64,000 bases of DNA from Pseudophaeomoniella oleicola (lineage: Eukaryota > Ascomycota > Eurotiomycetes > Phaeomoniellales > Phaeomoniellaceae): positions 428,800-492,799 of the forward strand of contig QWDQ01000014.1 of assembly GCA_003868215.1 (NCBI GenBank), written 5' to 3'. How positions within the stretch are numbered: the stretch's first letter is position 1; each line of letters opens with the position of its first letter. The position numbers and the translations under genes are program-made. Positions 23,051-35,181 of this stretch are shown here, piece by piece. The notes below the pieces were generated by a model, which saw only the letters and a program-made list of their open reading frames with translations, was not told the DNA's origin and made no database searches.

Positions 23051-24546
23051 TCAGCCCAGTCTCAAACTAAATCCACCGCCTCTTTCCTCTTCTTCCCTGC
23101 CAGCAAATACTCCTCCTAATGTTTTCACATCATCCTCGCCAAATCTGACTGCCGCTCCTTGCTTGTCTCGGATTGGAGCATCAGGCGTGTCGCGACGTCT
23201 CCTCCTCTCACCGCCAGCTTTGCTTGGGAAAGTTGGAAACATCTCTTTTGGTTTAGGCCGCGGGTCTTCCTTGAAGTATGGATGCGAGAGAATTTCACCG
23301 GCAGCAGGACGATGTGTCGGATTATAGGATAGGAGGCTCGAAAGCAATACAAGTGTCTGTGTTGATGCGTAAGGATAGTTCTTCGGACTAATACCGCCGA
23401 CGTCGGCCATTTTTGCCTTGGAGATGATCGGATGTATGCTCTTTGCGTTTGGAAGCCGCTGATAACGAGGCCATTCTTTGGCATTTGGTGGTCCTAGGAG
23501 AGAGAAAATTTTTGAGAGTTGGTCGACCTCATTTTTCCCCTGGAAAAGGGGTGTCCTTGTTATTAGCTCGCTGAATATGCACCCCAACGACCAGATATCA
23601 ACTGCAAAATCATATGCCTCCTCTCCGAGCAATAGTTCTGGTGATCGGTACCACAACGTCACCACTGTAGCAGTTAACTTGGGTGGAGGATTTCCGGTGT
23701 ATCTAGCCATTCCAAAATCTGCGATCTTCAGTTCACCCCGATTATTTATCAGGAGATTGGACGTCTTCAGGTCCCGATGCATTATCCAACGAGAATGGAG
23801 GAAGGAGATCCCGGCGGTGAGCTGTTGCATCAGTGTTTTCGTTTCTGATGGGAGGAAAGGTTCAGGTAAGTCGTCGAGAAGCGTTTTCAAATCGTGAGAG
23901 AGGAATTCCATAACGAGGTACACACTATAATCCGTTGCAACCAAAGGTATTGGTTAATATAGTCTGCGCATCTGGACTTTTCAGGGTAGGAGATAGAGTC
24001 TCGGTGTTTGACTTACTCTTTCAATGTCGACCCCATGACGACCTCGCGAAGCGGGACTATGTTCGGATGTTGACATGCCTTCAGTGTTTGGATTTCCCGA
24101 AGCCCTGTCACTGGGAATCCATCGTTCGCGTAATCCATCTTTAACTTCTTCAAAGCGACGACTTTGCCAGTTTGGTTATTGCGCGCACGCGAAACCCAGC
24201 CATACGAGCCTTCCTCGATGTCATTGAGCCGTTCGTAATCGTCAACGTTCCCGCAGGACTGAAAACGATGAGCGGGAAATCGCAGCAACGGAGGTTCTGA
24301 CGTTTGCTTGCCATCGTCAATTGATGTACGTTGTCGTTTTGGAGATCGCTCTCCATCACCGTTTCGCGCCTGAGCATTCTCTGAAGCTATTTTCGCTTTG
24401 GCTCGTGCTTCCTCTTCTTCGCGCAACCTTCGCTGTTTCTCTTCTTTGACGCGCTTCTTCTCTTCCTTCTCCCTCTTTCGCAGCGCAACGGCTTCGGCAG
24501 AATCCTCATCGTCATCAGCCCATCTCGATTTGGGATTGGCCGACAT
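23051..24546 (-). CDS. CDK11/CDK10-like cyclin-dependent protein kinase (PITSLRE type)
   Basis: This Ser/Thr kinase resembles CDK10/CDK11 and S. pombe Ppk23. Exons are 24546-24017 and 23924-23051, giving 467 residues, with a 92-bp intron (donor GTAAGT). Splicing joins GSTLKD to VYLVMEFL across the hinge. Residues 1-100 are a charged Lys/Glu/Arg region with a nuclear-localisation-like SPKRQR. The kinase domain starts near residue 104: G-loop EEGSYGWV, catalytic-site Lys in VALKKL (about 133), C-helix signature PVTGLRE (about 145-151), HRDLKTSNLL with the Asp at 228, DFG at 246-248, and SPE in place of APE. All catalytic residues are present. It shares a 323-bp divergent promoter with CCS1. Family assignment is firm; CDK10 versus CDK11 is not resolved. 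Confidence 0.92.
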
Positions 24547-24869
24547 TATTAGACAATGAGCCAATTGTAACCTCAAGCTTGAGCTGTCCGGGGATAGATT
24601 GTAGTGATGTTTCTTATTTCCGTACCACTATCTGCCGAAGCTGTGGTATGACATCGGACATCCTCGTTGTGTTCCATTTGGAGTACTATTACTACGTAGC
24701 TATGTAATTTATGGCGCAACTTTCGATTTCAAAGCCGAGCCCCACTATCGCTTTCTCTCATATTCCAGAACGCAGCATGAGTTGATTCTGATCATTTGTT
24801 AAATCCCACGGGATACCAACGCTTTGCAACCATCGTCTTATCATTGTGCAATTCAAGGAAAAGATTAAG
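24547..24869. promoter_or_regulatory. Divergent promoter between CDK-like gene and CCS1
   Basis: This 323-bp spacer separates two divergent start codons and must hold both promoters. It contains the partial palindrome TACTACGTAG at 24690-24699. No TATA box is clear. Confidence 0.6.
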
Positions 24870-25769
24870 ATGGGTAGTCTCGGTATTGAACCTTTTCAGG
24901 TAAAGTATATAATCCAAAGAATCGCAACTGCGCTGACCGGCGCTAGACGACCTTCGCTGTGCCGTTACATTGTTCAGGATGTGTTGACGATGTCTCTAAA
25001 GCTTTGAACAAGTTGGATGGTTGGTTGACTTCTTACAAACATGGAAGACGGACCCTCTGACCCGGGGCAGGTGTTGCGACCGTACAGGCCAACCTCAAAG
25101 ATCAACTCGTATTTGTCGAAGGTACCACTGCCCCGTCACAGATAGTATCGGCAATCGAGGCGACTGGTCGCGATGCTATCCTTCGAGGGAGTGGTAAATC
25201 AAACAGTGCGAACTTCTACATCAATATGAGACATCAGGAGGCTAACCCTTTAACCAGGCGCGGCGGTATGCATATTAGAGACACATTCAAGTACAGTACC
25301 TGACAAGGTCCGGGGACTGGCGCGTATGGTCGAAGTTGGTCCCAACATGACACTAGTCGATTTGACTATCCGGGGATTACCAGCAGGGAGGTATCAGGCC
25401 ACGGTCAGGGAGAGAGGTGATATCTCTAGAGGAGCGGCATCAACGGGGGGGATCTGGGAAGCGCTAATGACGAAGCTTGGTGTCAATCAGCAATCGCGCG
25501 GACATTTTGGTACCATTGAGGTTGGAAAGAATGGAAAGGGAAGTGCCTTTCTGGATAAACCAATCTCAATATGGGAGATCATTGGTAGGAGTATGGTTGT
25601 TTCTTCACAAGAGAAGGAGGGGAAGTTTGATCAAGAGGATCCAAGCACCCTCGTGGGGGTTATCGCTCGAAGTGCTGGTGTTTGGGACAATGATAAGACC
25701 GTGTGCTCTTGCAGTGGAAAGAACGTATGGGAAGAGCGCAAGGAGCAAGTCAGTCGAGGCATGCTGTGA
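24870..25769 (+). CDS. ccs1: Copper chaperone for Cu/Zn superoxide dismutase
   Basis: Ccs1 loads copper into, and oxidises the disulfide of, Sod1 in the cytosol and mitochondrial intermembrane space. Exons are 24870-24899, 24947-25019, 25071-25193 and 25258-25769, giving 245 residues; introns are 47, 51 and 64 bp. Intron 2 has the weak donor GTTGGT, but its splice is the only one that keeps the frame. Domain I is an HMA fold with the copper ligands C19 and C22 (PLHCSGCVDD). Domain II is SOD-like (GHFGTIEVGKNGKG). Domain III carries the CxC motif in TVCSCSGKNVWEER near the C-terminus. Length and domain order match fungal Ccs1. The first exon encodes only ten residues. Confidence 0.94.
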
Positions 25770-27971
25770 TAACGAGTGATCCGTACGCTATGGGTTAGGG
25801 CCAATATAACCGTCTGAAAGTCTAAAGAATTCAAGGAAGCCATTCGAAGCCCTGACATGCTACCAGGAATGCCTCTTCGGTTCCCCTTGCCAAGTCAGAG
25901 CTATTGAATGCTCGAGGTGACAGCATCTGTTGATCAGTAAGGAAGAGCCGACACATGATTACGGTAACAATCCTAAGTCTCATGATATCTTACTTACCCA
26001 GCATTTCGGTTGCAGAACTGTAGACTTACCATGTAAAGCTTAGGCAGTGCATTGATCAACCATCTCTGCGGCACCTCCTTGTCAATTGTGACTTGTTTGG
26101 TGGGATCTCAAACCACGGCAAATGGTCCGACACGGATATTGTTACCCCCATTAATCTAAGCAGGGCTTTCCGAAGGTGCCGCACAGCAATGCGATGAGGC
26201 ATCGGAGAAGATCGAAAGCTGTAGAACGAGTTTGATGTGTCTGGGGTGCCACTGAATGTCAGAGCGAGGCGAGTGTTACAGACCTCAAACACACCAGAGT
26301 CTCAAAGGGGGAACGGGTAATTGCCCCTATCTTCTAATTTTAGGCAACGCGATAATGGGAATTGACAGACAACAACTGCCATTTTCTGGATTGTGAATGA
26401 AAGAATTTGATAGATCATTTCTGGCGTATAGGAGGATACTGAGGCGGTGTGCATAGAAGACCGTGAGAAGCAGTTGTTATGGTATGATGATGATGTGATG
26501 AGATGTGAAGGCAGGTTGCATATACCGTAGTAAGTACTTTGTCCCAGAGCATTCAATGTTGTAATTGGTCGAGAAAGCAACTAACAAAGCCATTGTTAAG
26601 CCAAGGAAAAGCTTCGGGCAACAATGTCAAAATGTTGTAATTAAGCGCCCAGGGTACTCAGAATGGCAAAGTCGCGGGCGCTGGGTACATCGAAGTCGGA
26701 GGTCTATGAACCAATCGATGGGCTTCATCTGAATCAGCAACGCCAATTGCACGGACTCGGGACAGTAGCTACCGCACCGGCACAATACTACGACTATGTA
26801 CTACGTAGTACGTACTATAGAAATCGACTCTCCATGGCCAATCCCTCGCGTTACGCAAAACGTTAAGGGGGTCAAAGTGATGGACGGTCTTTCGATCTGT
26901 ACTATTACGGTACGTCTGCTTGCTGCAACTCCGTGATGGCATGAAGACAATTGGTACTAGGTGGAACTATGTGATTTGCGTCTCCCCTATTTCTCATCTC
27001 GACCTACAAGACTGTCGCTATCCAGGCCATACTACTACCCATACCACTCCCCCGTCGACAACCGTTTAATACACCTCTTCCTCATTCAGGACCTACAACC
27101 TACTCACCTAGTAATCATCCATATCCCACTTTGAACCGCCAATCAGCACCTATATCGGTACTAGTAATATAAGACCAGGGTACGATCACGTCTGGGCCCG
27201 TCCCGAGTGGAGCTAATCGAGAGGAGACGGAAGCCAGCGAGAGACAGACAGACCAGACAGACCGGGCGGGGGCTCTCACCTGCGACATCTATTGTGACGC
27301 CCACTCAAGTCCTACTCTCACCACCTTGTTTCTTGTGCTGTTCTGTTCCATCACCCGTTTGATGCATCTCATGCCATATCAGCACAACTGATCACGAGCA
27401 TCATACCCTACCGCGCACTATCTCATACCCCAATGCGCTATAGTCTCTGATCTTCCTGCACGTCGAATTGTTCTTCCCACCTTGCAAACATCTTGACCTC
27501 TCTGGCCGATTAAGCGCCCTCATTCATTTCGCACACATTCGGGCTGGACTCGACTGCCACTCATTTGCTCATTGGCACTGCTACCTCTTGCTACTGCTTG
27601 ATTCCACTCGTTCCTTCGAACCATTCACCCCAGTGCACTGTCATCATCACACAGCCACTCCCGGTATTCGTGTCACGCAACTTCACCACTGCGAGTGTCT
27701 AGTCAGCTTCTCGTGCGTTATAGTGCAACAGAGTCCCACTTCGCCGTTTGTCGCATTGTAAAAGTTCCGCCCTGTACTGCATATGCACCGCTTCTATCCC
27801 AGCGACAGGATTCACTTGGCTATCTACCACAGCAATACCAAGTTCCGACGTCAGGAAGCTACCTACTGGGCCGCTCTATAGAGAGTGGGCACCGCTATAA
27901 AGACAGAACGAGGTTGATCTGGACGAAAGCATTGCGCCTCTCGAAAGTAGAAGCGAAAGGCCTGCGCAACC
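25770..27971. other. Intergenic region and long leader of noxR
   Basis: No gene is supported. A perfect TACTACGTAGTA lies at 26799-26810 inside the longer palindromic run GTACTACGTAGTACGTAC. From about 27.3 kb the DNA is pyrimidine-rich and leader-like up to the noxR start; the open frame at 27468-27761 is His/Leu/Ser-rich and judged to be untranslated leader. Confidence 0.6.
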
Positions 27972-29895
27972 ATGTCGCTCAAGCAGGTATGGGAGCCATT
28001 GCTACTTGAGAAGATCGCGGACGGCTGACCTCATAACAGGAAATAGAGACATGGGTATTATCCCTGGGTCATTATGATAACAATGAGTTCGAGGAAGCAC
28101 TCAAATCATTCGAAAACATCTCCGACACGTCAAAGATCCTCTTCAACATGGGTGTCATACATGCTACTCTGGGAGAGCACGAGAAAGCGGTACGTATATT
28201 CGTGCTGGCCAAGCGCATCAACGGTCTGACTTGATATAGGTGGAATGCTATCAAAAGGCGATCCGACTGGATCAGTACCTTGCAGTCGCATACTTTCAGC
28301 AAGGGGTTTCGAATTTTCTGATTGGCGACTTTGAGGAAGCACTAGCAAACTTCAATGATACCCTGCTATACTTGCGCGGAAATACCTACATAGACTACGA
28401 ACAATTGGGGCTCAAATTTCGCCTCTTTTCATGCGAAGTTTTGTTCAACCGCGGGTTGTGTTATATCTATCTACAGCAAGAGGGCCCCGGTATGCAGGAC
28501 TTCCAATATGCGGTGAAGGAAAAGGTTACACCTGACCACGACGTGATCGAGGAGGCTATCAGAGAAAAGGCAGAGGTAGGTTTGTCGTCTTATTGCACCG
28601 GTAGCGGACTAACATGATTAGGGCTACACAGTGTTCTCCATCCCTGTGGGAGTCGTCTACAGACCGAATGAAGCGAAGGTGAAGAATTTGAAGACCAAGG
28701 ATTATCTCGGGAAGGCGCGCCTCGTCGCGGCTTCGGACAGGTCGAATGCTTTCACCGGGTTCGCAGGGTCAGAGATGAAAAAGATGGCTGTCGGAGATGT
28801 GAAGGACGATCGTCCAGCCGAAAAGGTATCATATGCTGCCACGAACCTTGTCAAAACAGACCTGGTAAGCCGGTCTCGCCAGCAATCTGAACCTCCTATG
28901 AACCGAAACATGTTCCCACCGACCCCGCCTCCCGAGAATGACAAGATTAGCCTCTCAAGCGGTAATTCTGGTGCCATGACAGGAAGAGCTGCCTCAGTAA
29001 GGAATCCTCCGAGTAGGCCCTTACAGCGAGTACAGACGGCGCCGGTAAGTGATATCGATCGGTCAATGAGCATGTCAAGGGGCGCCGACCCAATGATGCA
29101 GACTCGCTCCCCTGAGCTAGCACCGTCGCGGATGGGTACGATGCGCACGGCCTCCGAGTCACGTGCCCCAAGAGAGAGACAACCGAGGCGTGATCAAGGC
29201 CGACAGGATCGACAGCAGATGTATCCAGCTCAAGGCACCCGTGGTTATCCTGATGAAGCAGCGTACGATGACGTCTACGACATGTACACCTCTCCTCGAT
29301 CATCGCGTGTCCCGCGTCGCCAGCCAACAAGAATGCAACCCCAGTATATTGACGAGCAGGACGAGTATGCTTCTGATGCCTACGAGGATGATTTCGTTGA
29401 CGACGGTGAATTTGAGATGGTTGGAGGAAATCAAGTACCCGCACCTCTCCGCTCTAGAAGACCATCAGGGGGTATGCAATCCACGGCAGGACAATCCCGA
29501 AGGGCGGACATACGTAAAGTCAGAGTGAAGGTCCACGCGGAGAACGATACGAGATATATTATGATTGGACCAGCTGTTGAGTATGGCGATTTCGAGGGAA
29601 GGATAAGAGAGAAATTTGGAATCAAAACCAGACTCCGGATTAAGATGAAGGATGATGGTGACATGATCACTATGGGCGATCAAGACGACCTTGACATGCT
29701 TATCTCAAATGCCAAAAGTCTTGCTAGGAGAGAGCGAGCAGACATGGCGAAGATAGAGGTCAGTTCATCTTTGCAACCTGTTGCGGTCATTCTTTGTACC
29801 CGGCATGCCTTATTTTGGGCTGTGAAATACGCTCGCATCAAAAGACCATCATGCTGACCTATATTGTACAGATTTGGATCCAGGAAATGAGATAG
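27972..29895 (+). CDS. noxR: NADPH oxidase regulator NoxR (p67phox-like)
   Basis: NoxR is the cytosolic activator of fungal NoxA/NoxB, binding Rac and scaffold proteins to trigger superoxide production during development and hyphal signalling. Exons are 27972-27986, 28040-28189, 28240-28575, 28622-29758 and 29872-29895, giving 553 residues. The first exon encodes only MSLKQ and the last encodes IWIQEMR plus the stop. TPR repeats occupy about residues 5-155 (SKILFNMGVIHATLGEHEKAVECY). An activation-like segment and a long Ser/Pro/Arg-rich linker follow. A PB1 domain lies at about 455-535 (RKVRVKVHAENDTRYIMI, DDGDMITMGDQDDLD). There is no SH3 domain, as in other fungal NoxR. Intron 4 is 113 bp, with a TGCTGAC branch site. 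Confidence 0.94.
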
Positions 29896-32800
29896 AAGGT
29901 TGTTCTATCTGCAAAGATTGGTGCCACGCTATGTCGAGCACGTCCCACTACTAATTTACTCCGAAACGATGTCACGACCTACAACGCAACATAGATATCA
30001 TTCTTACATACCACAACGCTCATCTGACTTCATGCAGAGATTCTCCTTATGTCCATGGCTGTCCACTCCAAGTCCAAAACCCTAGCGAAGCATGGTGATC
30101 AAGCTCATTGAGCAGGAATCACCCGCTTATCAACGAATCCCTCCACGACTCATGACTGCAGCTCCTTAATCTCTCCTCAGCGGTTTCCGCCATCAATCAT
30201 ACGACAAACCCATCTCATGACCTGTTGGATTACCAATTTCAACGTCTCTTGCCGACCTCCTCGAGATATCTCCTCCGGTCTCTCCGTCGTCTTGGTACCA
30301 CCACCGTATATAATTGACGGTTGTAGATCGTTTCGGAAGAAGGGGATAGAGGGTGAGCAATGAGGTGAGGTCTGGATTACGCGGACAATATACATTAAAC
30401 GGGCAGCCGGTTGGGCTATTATGTTGGAAGCCTAGCGATGGGGGCGTGCGGGCGAGCACTGTTGTATTTCACGACCGAAGCGAAGAATGATACCTCTCCC
30501 AATATGCTATTGATTTGAGTTTGCTTCTGTTGACTTACCTTATTTCTTTATTTATCTGTATGTGATGTGATCTATTAATTCCAAGTGATTGTCTGTGTCT
30601 GCTTTATTCAGTATTGAAGTAGCCTACTACTATAGTTACTCATCTTCTCTCAATAAAGTACCTATGCAATGCATATCAATAACTAGGTATCGTCTCCTCT
30701 CCTCTCCTCCCTGCGATGGTTCGTTGGGTTTGATTTAGGGCCGATGCTGATGCTGATGTAGTACGTCCGTGTATGTATGTATGTAGTATGCAGGAAGGTG
30801 CGGCACGGGAGGCACGCAAGGTATATAGGTACCTACTTCTACTAACTAACTTAGGTACCTTATGTTGCATTGGACTGGAGTTGTATGGAGAAGGGGACAG
30901 GATGACTCATGACGCTGACTGACATTGACTATGTAGGTAGGTACCTACCTAGGGACTGTTTGTGATGATGGGTGAGTGAGTACCTTGGATTACGTTTACC
31001 TAGTACCTGGGTACTATAAGTACTGCATAGATGAGATGCATGAATGGCTGTATGTACTCTGCGCACATGATCGAGGAGTCGGCGGTGAGAAGAGAGAGTA
31101 TAGAGAGAGAGAGAGAGCGCGGCATTGTCGCGAGAAGGAATATCCAACCATTGGCTCATTTCGGTTGTTGGTTCACAAGTCACGATAAAAGACATGTAGA
31201 GGCAAGTAGGTAAATATTCAGTCAATCACATTGCCATCAGACAAAATACTAGGTAGTAGGTCGTACGAAAAGACTCCGGACGGCGAAATGCCTCCCCGGA
31301 TCAGATTATTATCATGGACAAGCGGCCGTGGTCCCCCGAAGCCCGAGGCCATTTGCCCCGAGGTGGTCTGGCGAGCTAGCCGGGCGAGCTGGGTCACCGG
31401 TTCCCAGAGGTAGCGTTCCGTGATAATACGAGACTGTGCTTGTGATATCACGAGACGGAAAGTGCTGCCCATATAAGCAGGAGGTTCTGCTCTGCTACCC
31501 CGTTTTTGAGAGCGAGCGTGGAAAGCCGAACAAGTGCCGGCTGAGCCGGGGCAACGACATGAGGGTAATTTTTCTTTCTTTTTGACGACTATCACATTTG
31601 CCTTCGGGCTTTTCAGGAAAAAGGAAGATGCATGATCGCTTTTGTCTCCGACGACAGATCATCTGGGGATTTTAGGTCCGAGGGGTACACCAGCAGACCA
31701 GACCAGTTCCCGCGATACCCGTGATAGATTGAAGGAAGTTGAGGCATTCAGTCACCATCGGTCAATCGGCATTCAGTCGGATCCTCGAGACCAGGGTCTC
31801 ATCTCTCAGATCGTGTTCATGTGAACAACAAAGAGGCAGATCAAAATGCGGGATTCGGATGCGGGCGGTAACTACGTAGGAAGAAGCACCACGCCAGAGT
31901 CTAGGCCGCCATCTTTGATGTTCAAGATAAGGGGAATGATGCTCTGCATAACCCTCAGCGTTGTTATGTAACACAGGATCAGGCCATGGGTTGGTATGTA
32001 TTGAGATGAACGCGTGCTCTGACCACCTGCAGCTTTTCGTATACTTTTCTAGAAGGATACCTCACCGATACGCAGGCAGTACTACATTATACTACGTAGA
32101 GCGCAATACGAATAATTACTGGATTTGGATGTGGACCTGGATTTGCGACTCGAAACACGACGATTCGCGAGATTCGCGGCTTTTGATTGCTCGCCAACCG
32201 AGTTACTCAATGAAAGGCATCACAGCCCATCAGCATTGGCCAATTTCCACCATCGTCTGGGAAACCCATGCTTCGGAGAGGACATGGAAAGTAGGCTGAG
32301 CAAGGCGCAATGGTCGTCTATTACGCTTACAACCCAAATTGGCCTTCATCGCGAGAAGCCAACATCTCCCACGCGTATACCAACACGCGTATATGGGAAT
32401 ACGCGGCAGCAGGGTGCGAGATCTAAGTTCCAGGGACAGTGAAACAGATTTCATGTCGTTGCCTGCTTACCCTTTGTGATACCGTGGCTTTACCTAACCG
32501 CGATTTGCTGGGGTAACCGAACAGCATAACGCATGTATGCTGTCAGCAAGATCTATTCCTTTCCTCATCCGGTGGCATCTAGCGAAGGATGCTCAGCCTC
32601 GCTACGCTTGTCCCGTCTCTCGTTTAGAAGACCATGTTGTTTTACTCCACACATAACACATAACGACACGTTGCCAGTGTTGCGCAGTCAGCTGTCAGGG
32701 GGGAAATCAGCCAAAATTCCAAGTGATGCAGTGTAGACATGCAATGGGCACATTCCATGAATTCCGGTCTTGAGGTATCGGGATGCAGATTAGGCATAGC

Positions 32801-35181
32801 ACATTGTGTGGAAGAGATACTGTCATTGATTGAACGATGAATTAATTTACAAGAAACCATGAGTTGAAACAAGGAATCTCGATGACTGTACAGATTACTA
32901 TCTCCGCAGCTGTCGGTTGATTTCAAAGGAATCTCGATTTGTGAGCAATGCTTTAATCGCGATGGTGATGAACAATCAGATCTGTAATTAATAATGTGGT
33001 GGGTGCAATTAACAGCAGGTGCACGGGTAAGAAGAGGCTGCTTTACCTAGGGGACTGGGGCATCATAAGGCAGCAACAGCTTCTGCGAGAAAGATTACTT
33101 ACAATACCTGTAATGAATGTTTCTTGAAATTGGTCCAAGGTTCTGAGTAATCAAGGCTGCCTTATTTCCTTGGTCTTCTTGACTGGTCCTTTTGACTGGT
33201 CCTTCAAGGATATCTAATTACCATTACCTAGTAAGTTATGCACCAAGAGCATCCAGCAATCATTCGGATCGGAGGTATGAGAGAACAAGAATGCCGAGCC
33301 AGGTAGAAATGTATGGAGAAGTTGAAGTCAAACGCATTCGTACTGTAGTGACTCAAAGATTACCTTAGCAATGGCGTCGGATAGATTCTATCTCCGTGCT
33401 TCTGAGTTGGATGTTGACTTTCTAGACCATCTGACTCTGCTCTACGCGTGGAAAGAACAAAGAAATTTCGGATTATTACTGGGGAACGGACTCGGGCCAA
33501 TCCTGCGATCGTATTCAAACAACCTTGAAAATCAACCTAAATTTCCTCTCAGTCGGTGACACGGGGATAACGGCGGTTACTAATACGGCGATTGCTTTTT
33601 CATCGTTGCCTACCCTCCTGGTAACGTTACTGGAAACTACTCGCTCCGTTACTGGACCGTAACCGTCCCCCCAGTAATCGACGTACGAGAGACCTTCGTA
33701 CGAGAGATAAAGTATCAAACATGATAATTGCAGTCAACACCATGCAGAAAGCGGTGGACTGATCGATCACAGTACCTCGGCAGCCTGGCATTATCTGTCA
33801 CCTTCGTCCTGTCAAGAAGAAGTAGCGGTATACGAATGCCAACATGAACATGACAGAGGACTAACTAAGCCACGATCATCGCATCACCTCCACCAAAGTT
33901 GGGTACCTGACCGACTCAGACTAAGTACCATACTGCCCACGTATGCCTGCCTAGTACTGAATACCCAAGAAATTGAAGCTGAGCATCACTCGGCAGTGTA
34001 CGGATGATCTGGCGGGATGGTCAAAAGAGCGCAATGGTTACTAGAACAAGGAATCGCTAGAGTCATGAGTGAAATACCCAGTCTACCTTACCTTAGATAG
34101 GATACAGTCATCATGTGCACAAAAAACACAAGATACATGCATTAGTACAGAACATAATACATACAGGCTCGGCGTTATGATAGGTTCCCCCTTGGCTCTT
34201 TGCTCGGATACAGGAATTAATTCGTCCGGCCTCGGGAGCGAAGGGATGCACAGGAAATCAGGAATACAGAAAAAGCATGACTGATCAAAGTGCCATGTAG
34301 GGCGCAAGTGATGTACAGTAAGCAAGGAAATGGGCATGACTCTTTCCGTAACCATCACATCATCTCAGCCGTCCCAAAAGGCGGATGAAGCTGCCTTGGA
34401 TGCTGATGGTGGTGATGAGATGATGATGATTACTCAGGAATGTTTGGAATTGATCGGTCATTAGGGATGTGTTAACACCCTTATCCCCAATTCATAACAG
34501 ATTAACGTTAAGCCTTACCAGCATCATCGACTCATTCGGATCGACCAGGGTCCTCGTTCAGCCAGTTACTGCGAGTATTGTATACGATACCAAACCTTAC
34601 AGGACGGAGCGGACGGATCTTTGTAAGCTCCATTGCGCTGTTTTCTCATTTTATGGGGATCTGATGACTCTATTGTTCAAGGTTCTGAGCTTCCTCTGGG
34701 CGCCGAGTCGGTGTCGGTCTCTCTCGTCCGTAAGACGGTGACTAGGTACGGTGCTAAGGTAAACTCCACCCCCTTCACTCCCATCGAGCCATATTTCCGC
34801 ATACGGCATTACGGCAGCATTTACGAGCGAGAAAGCTCTCGGGCTGACAAACTTCCATCCAGGCTCGCAGGCTATGAAAATAATATACATATACATACAC
34901 ATCGTGACCCCATCTCATCGCTCTCTTGATTCCACACTTTCCACTCAACATCAGATTTAGTATTCGAGACAGATTTCCCTTCCCCAAAGAAACAACGCTC
35001 CAACACTTCGATCTATCAAGGGAAAACATACAACCCCAAAGCAGAAATCACTTCCTCCACTTCCTCTGCGTTGTCGACTGTATATCTCCACATTCAGTCT
35101 AGTGCATGGTGCTGCCTGAGTCACAAAACGACCTACAACCCAATCACGATAACGCCCTCATATATTACAAGAGGATCCCCA
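29896..35181. other. Gene-poor 5.3-kb region
   Basis: I can support no gene. Open frames are at most 125 codons, with no domain and no coherent splicing. Features seen: AGGTACCT palindromes at 30827-30834, 30853-30860 and 30939-30946; a locally GC-rich patch at about 31270-31560; partial TACTACGTAG copies near 31870 and 32090; and two ACGCGT boxes at 32371-32376 and 32385-32390. The last few hundred bases are promoter and leader of the next gene. Confidence 0.6.

Noticed and set aside
27468-27761. 97-codon ORF upstream of noxR
   Set aside because: It lies in the pyrimidine-rich leader, with no protein-like features.
31218-31595. 125-codon minus-strand ORF
   Set aside because: No recognisable domain or splice context; probably chance openness in a GC-rich patch.
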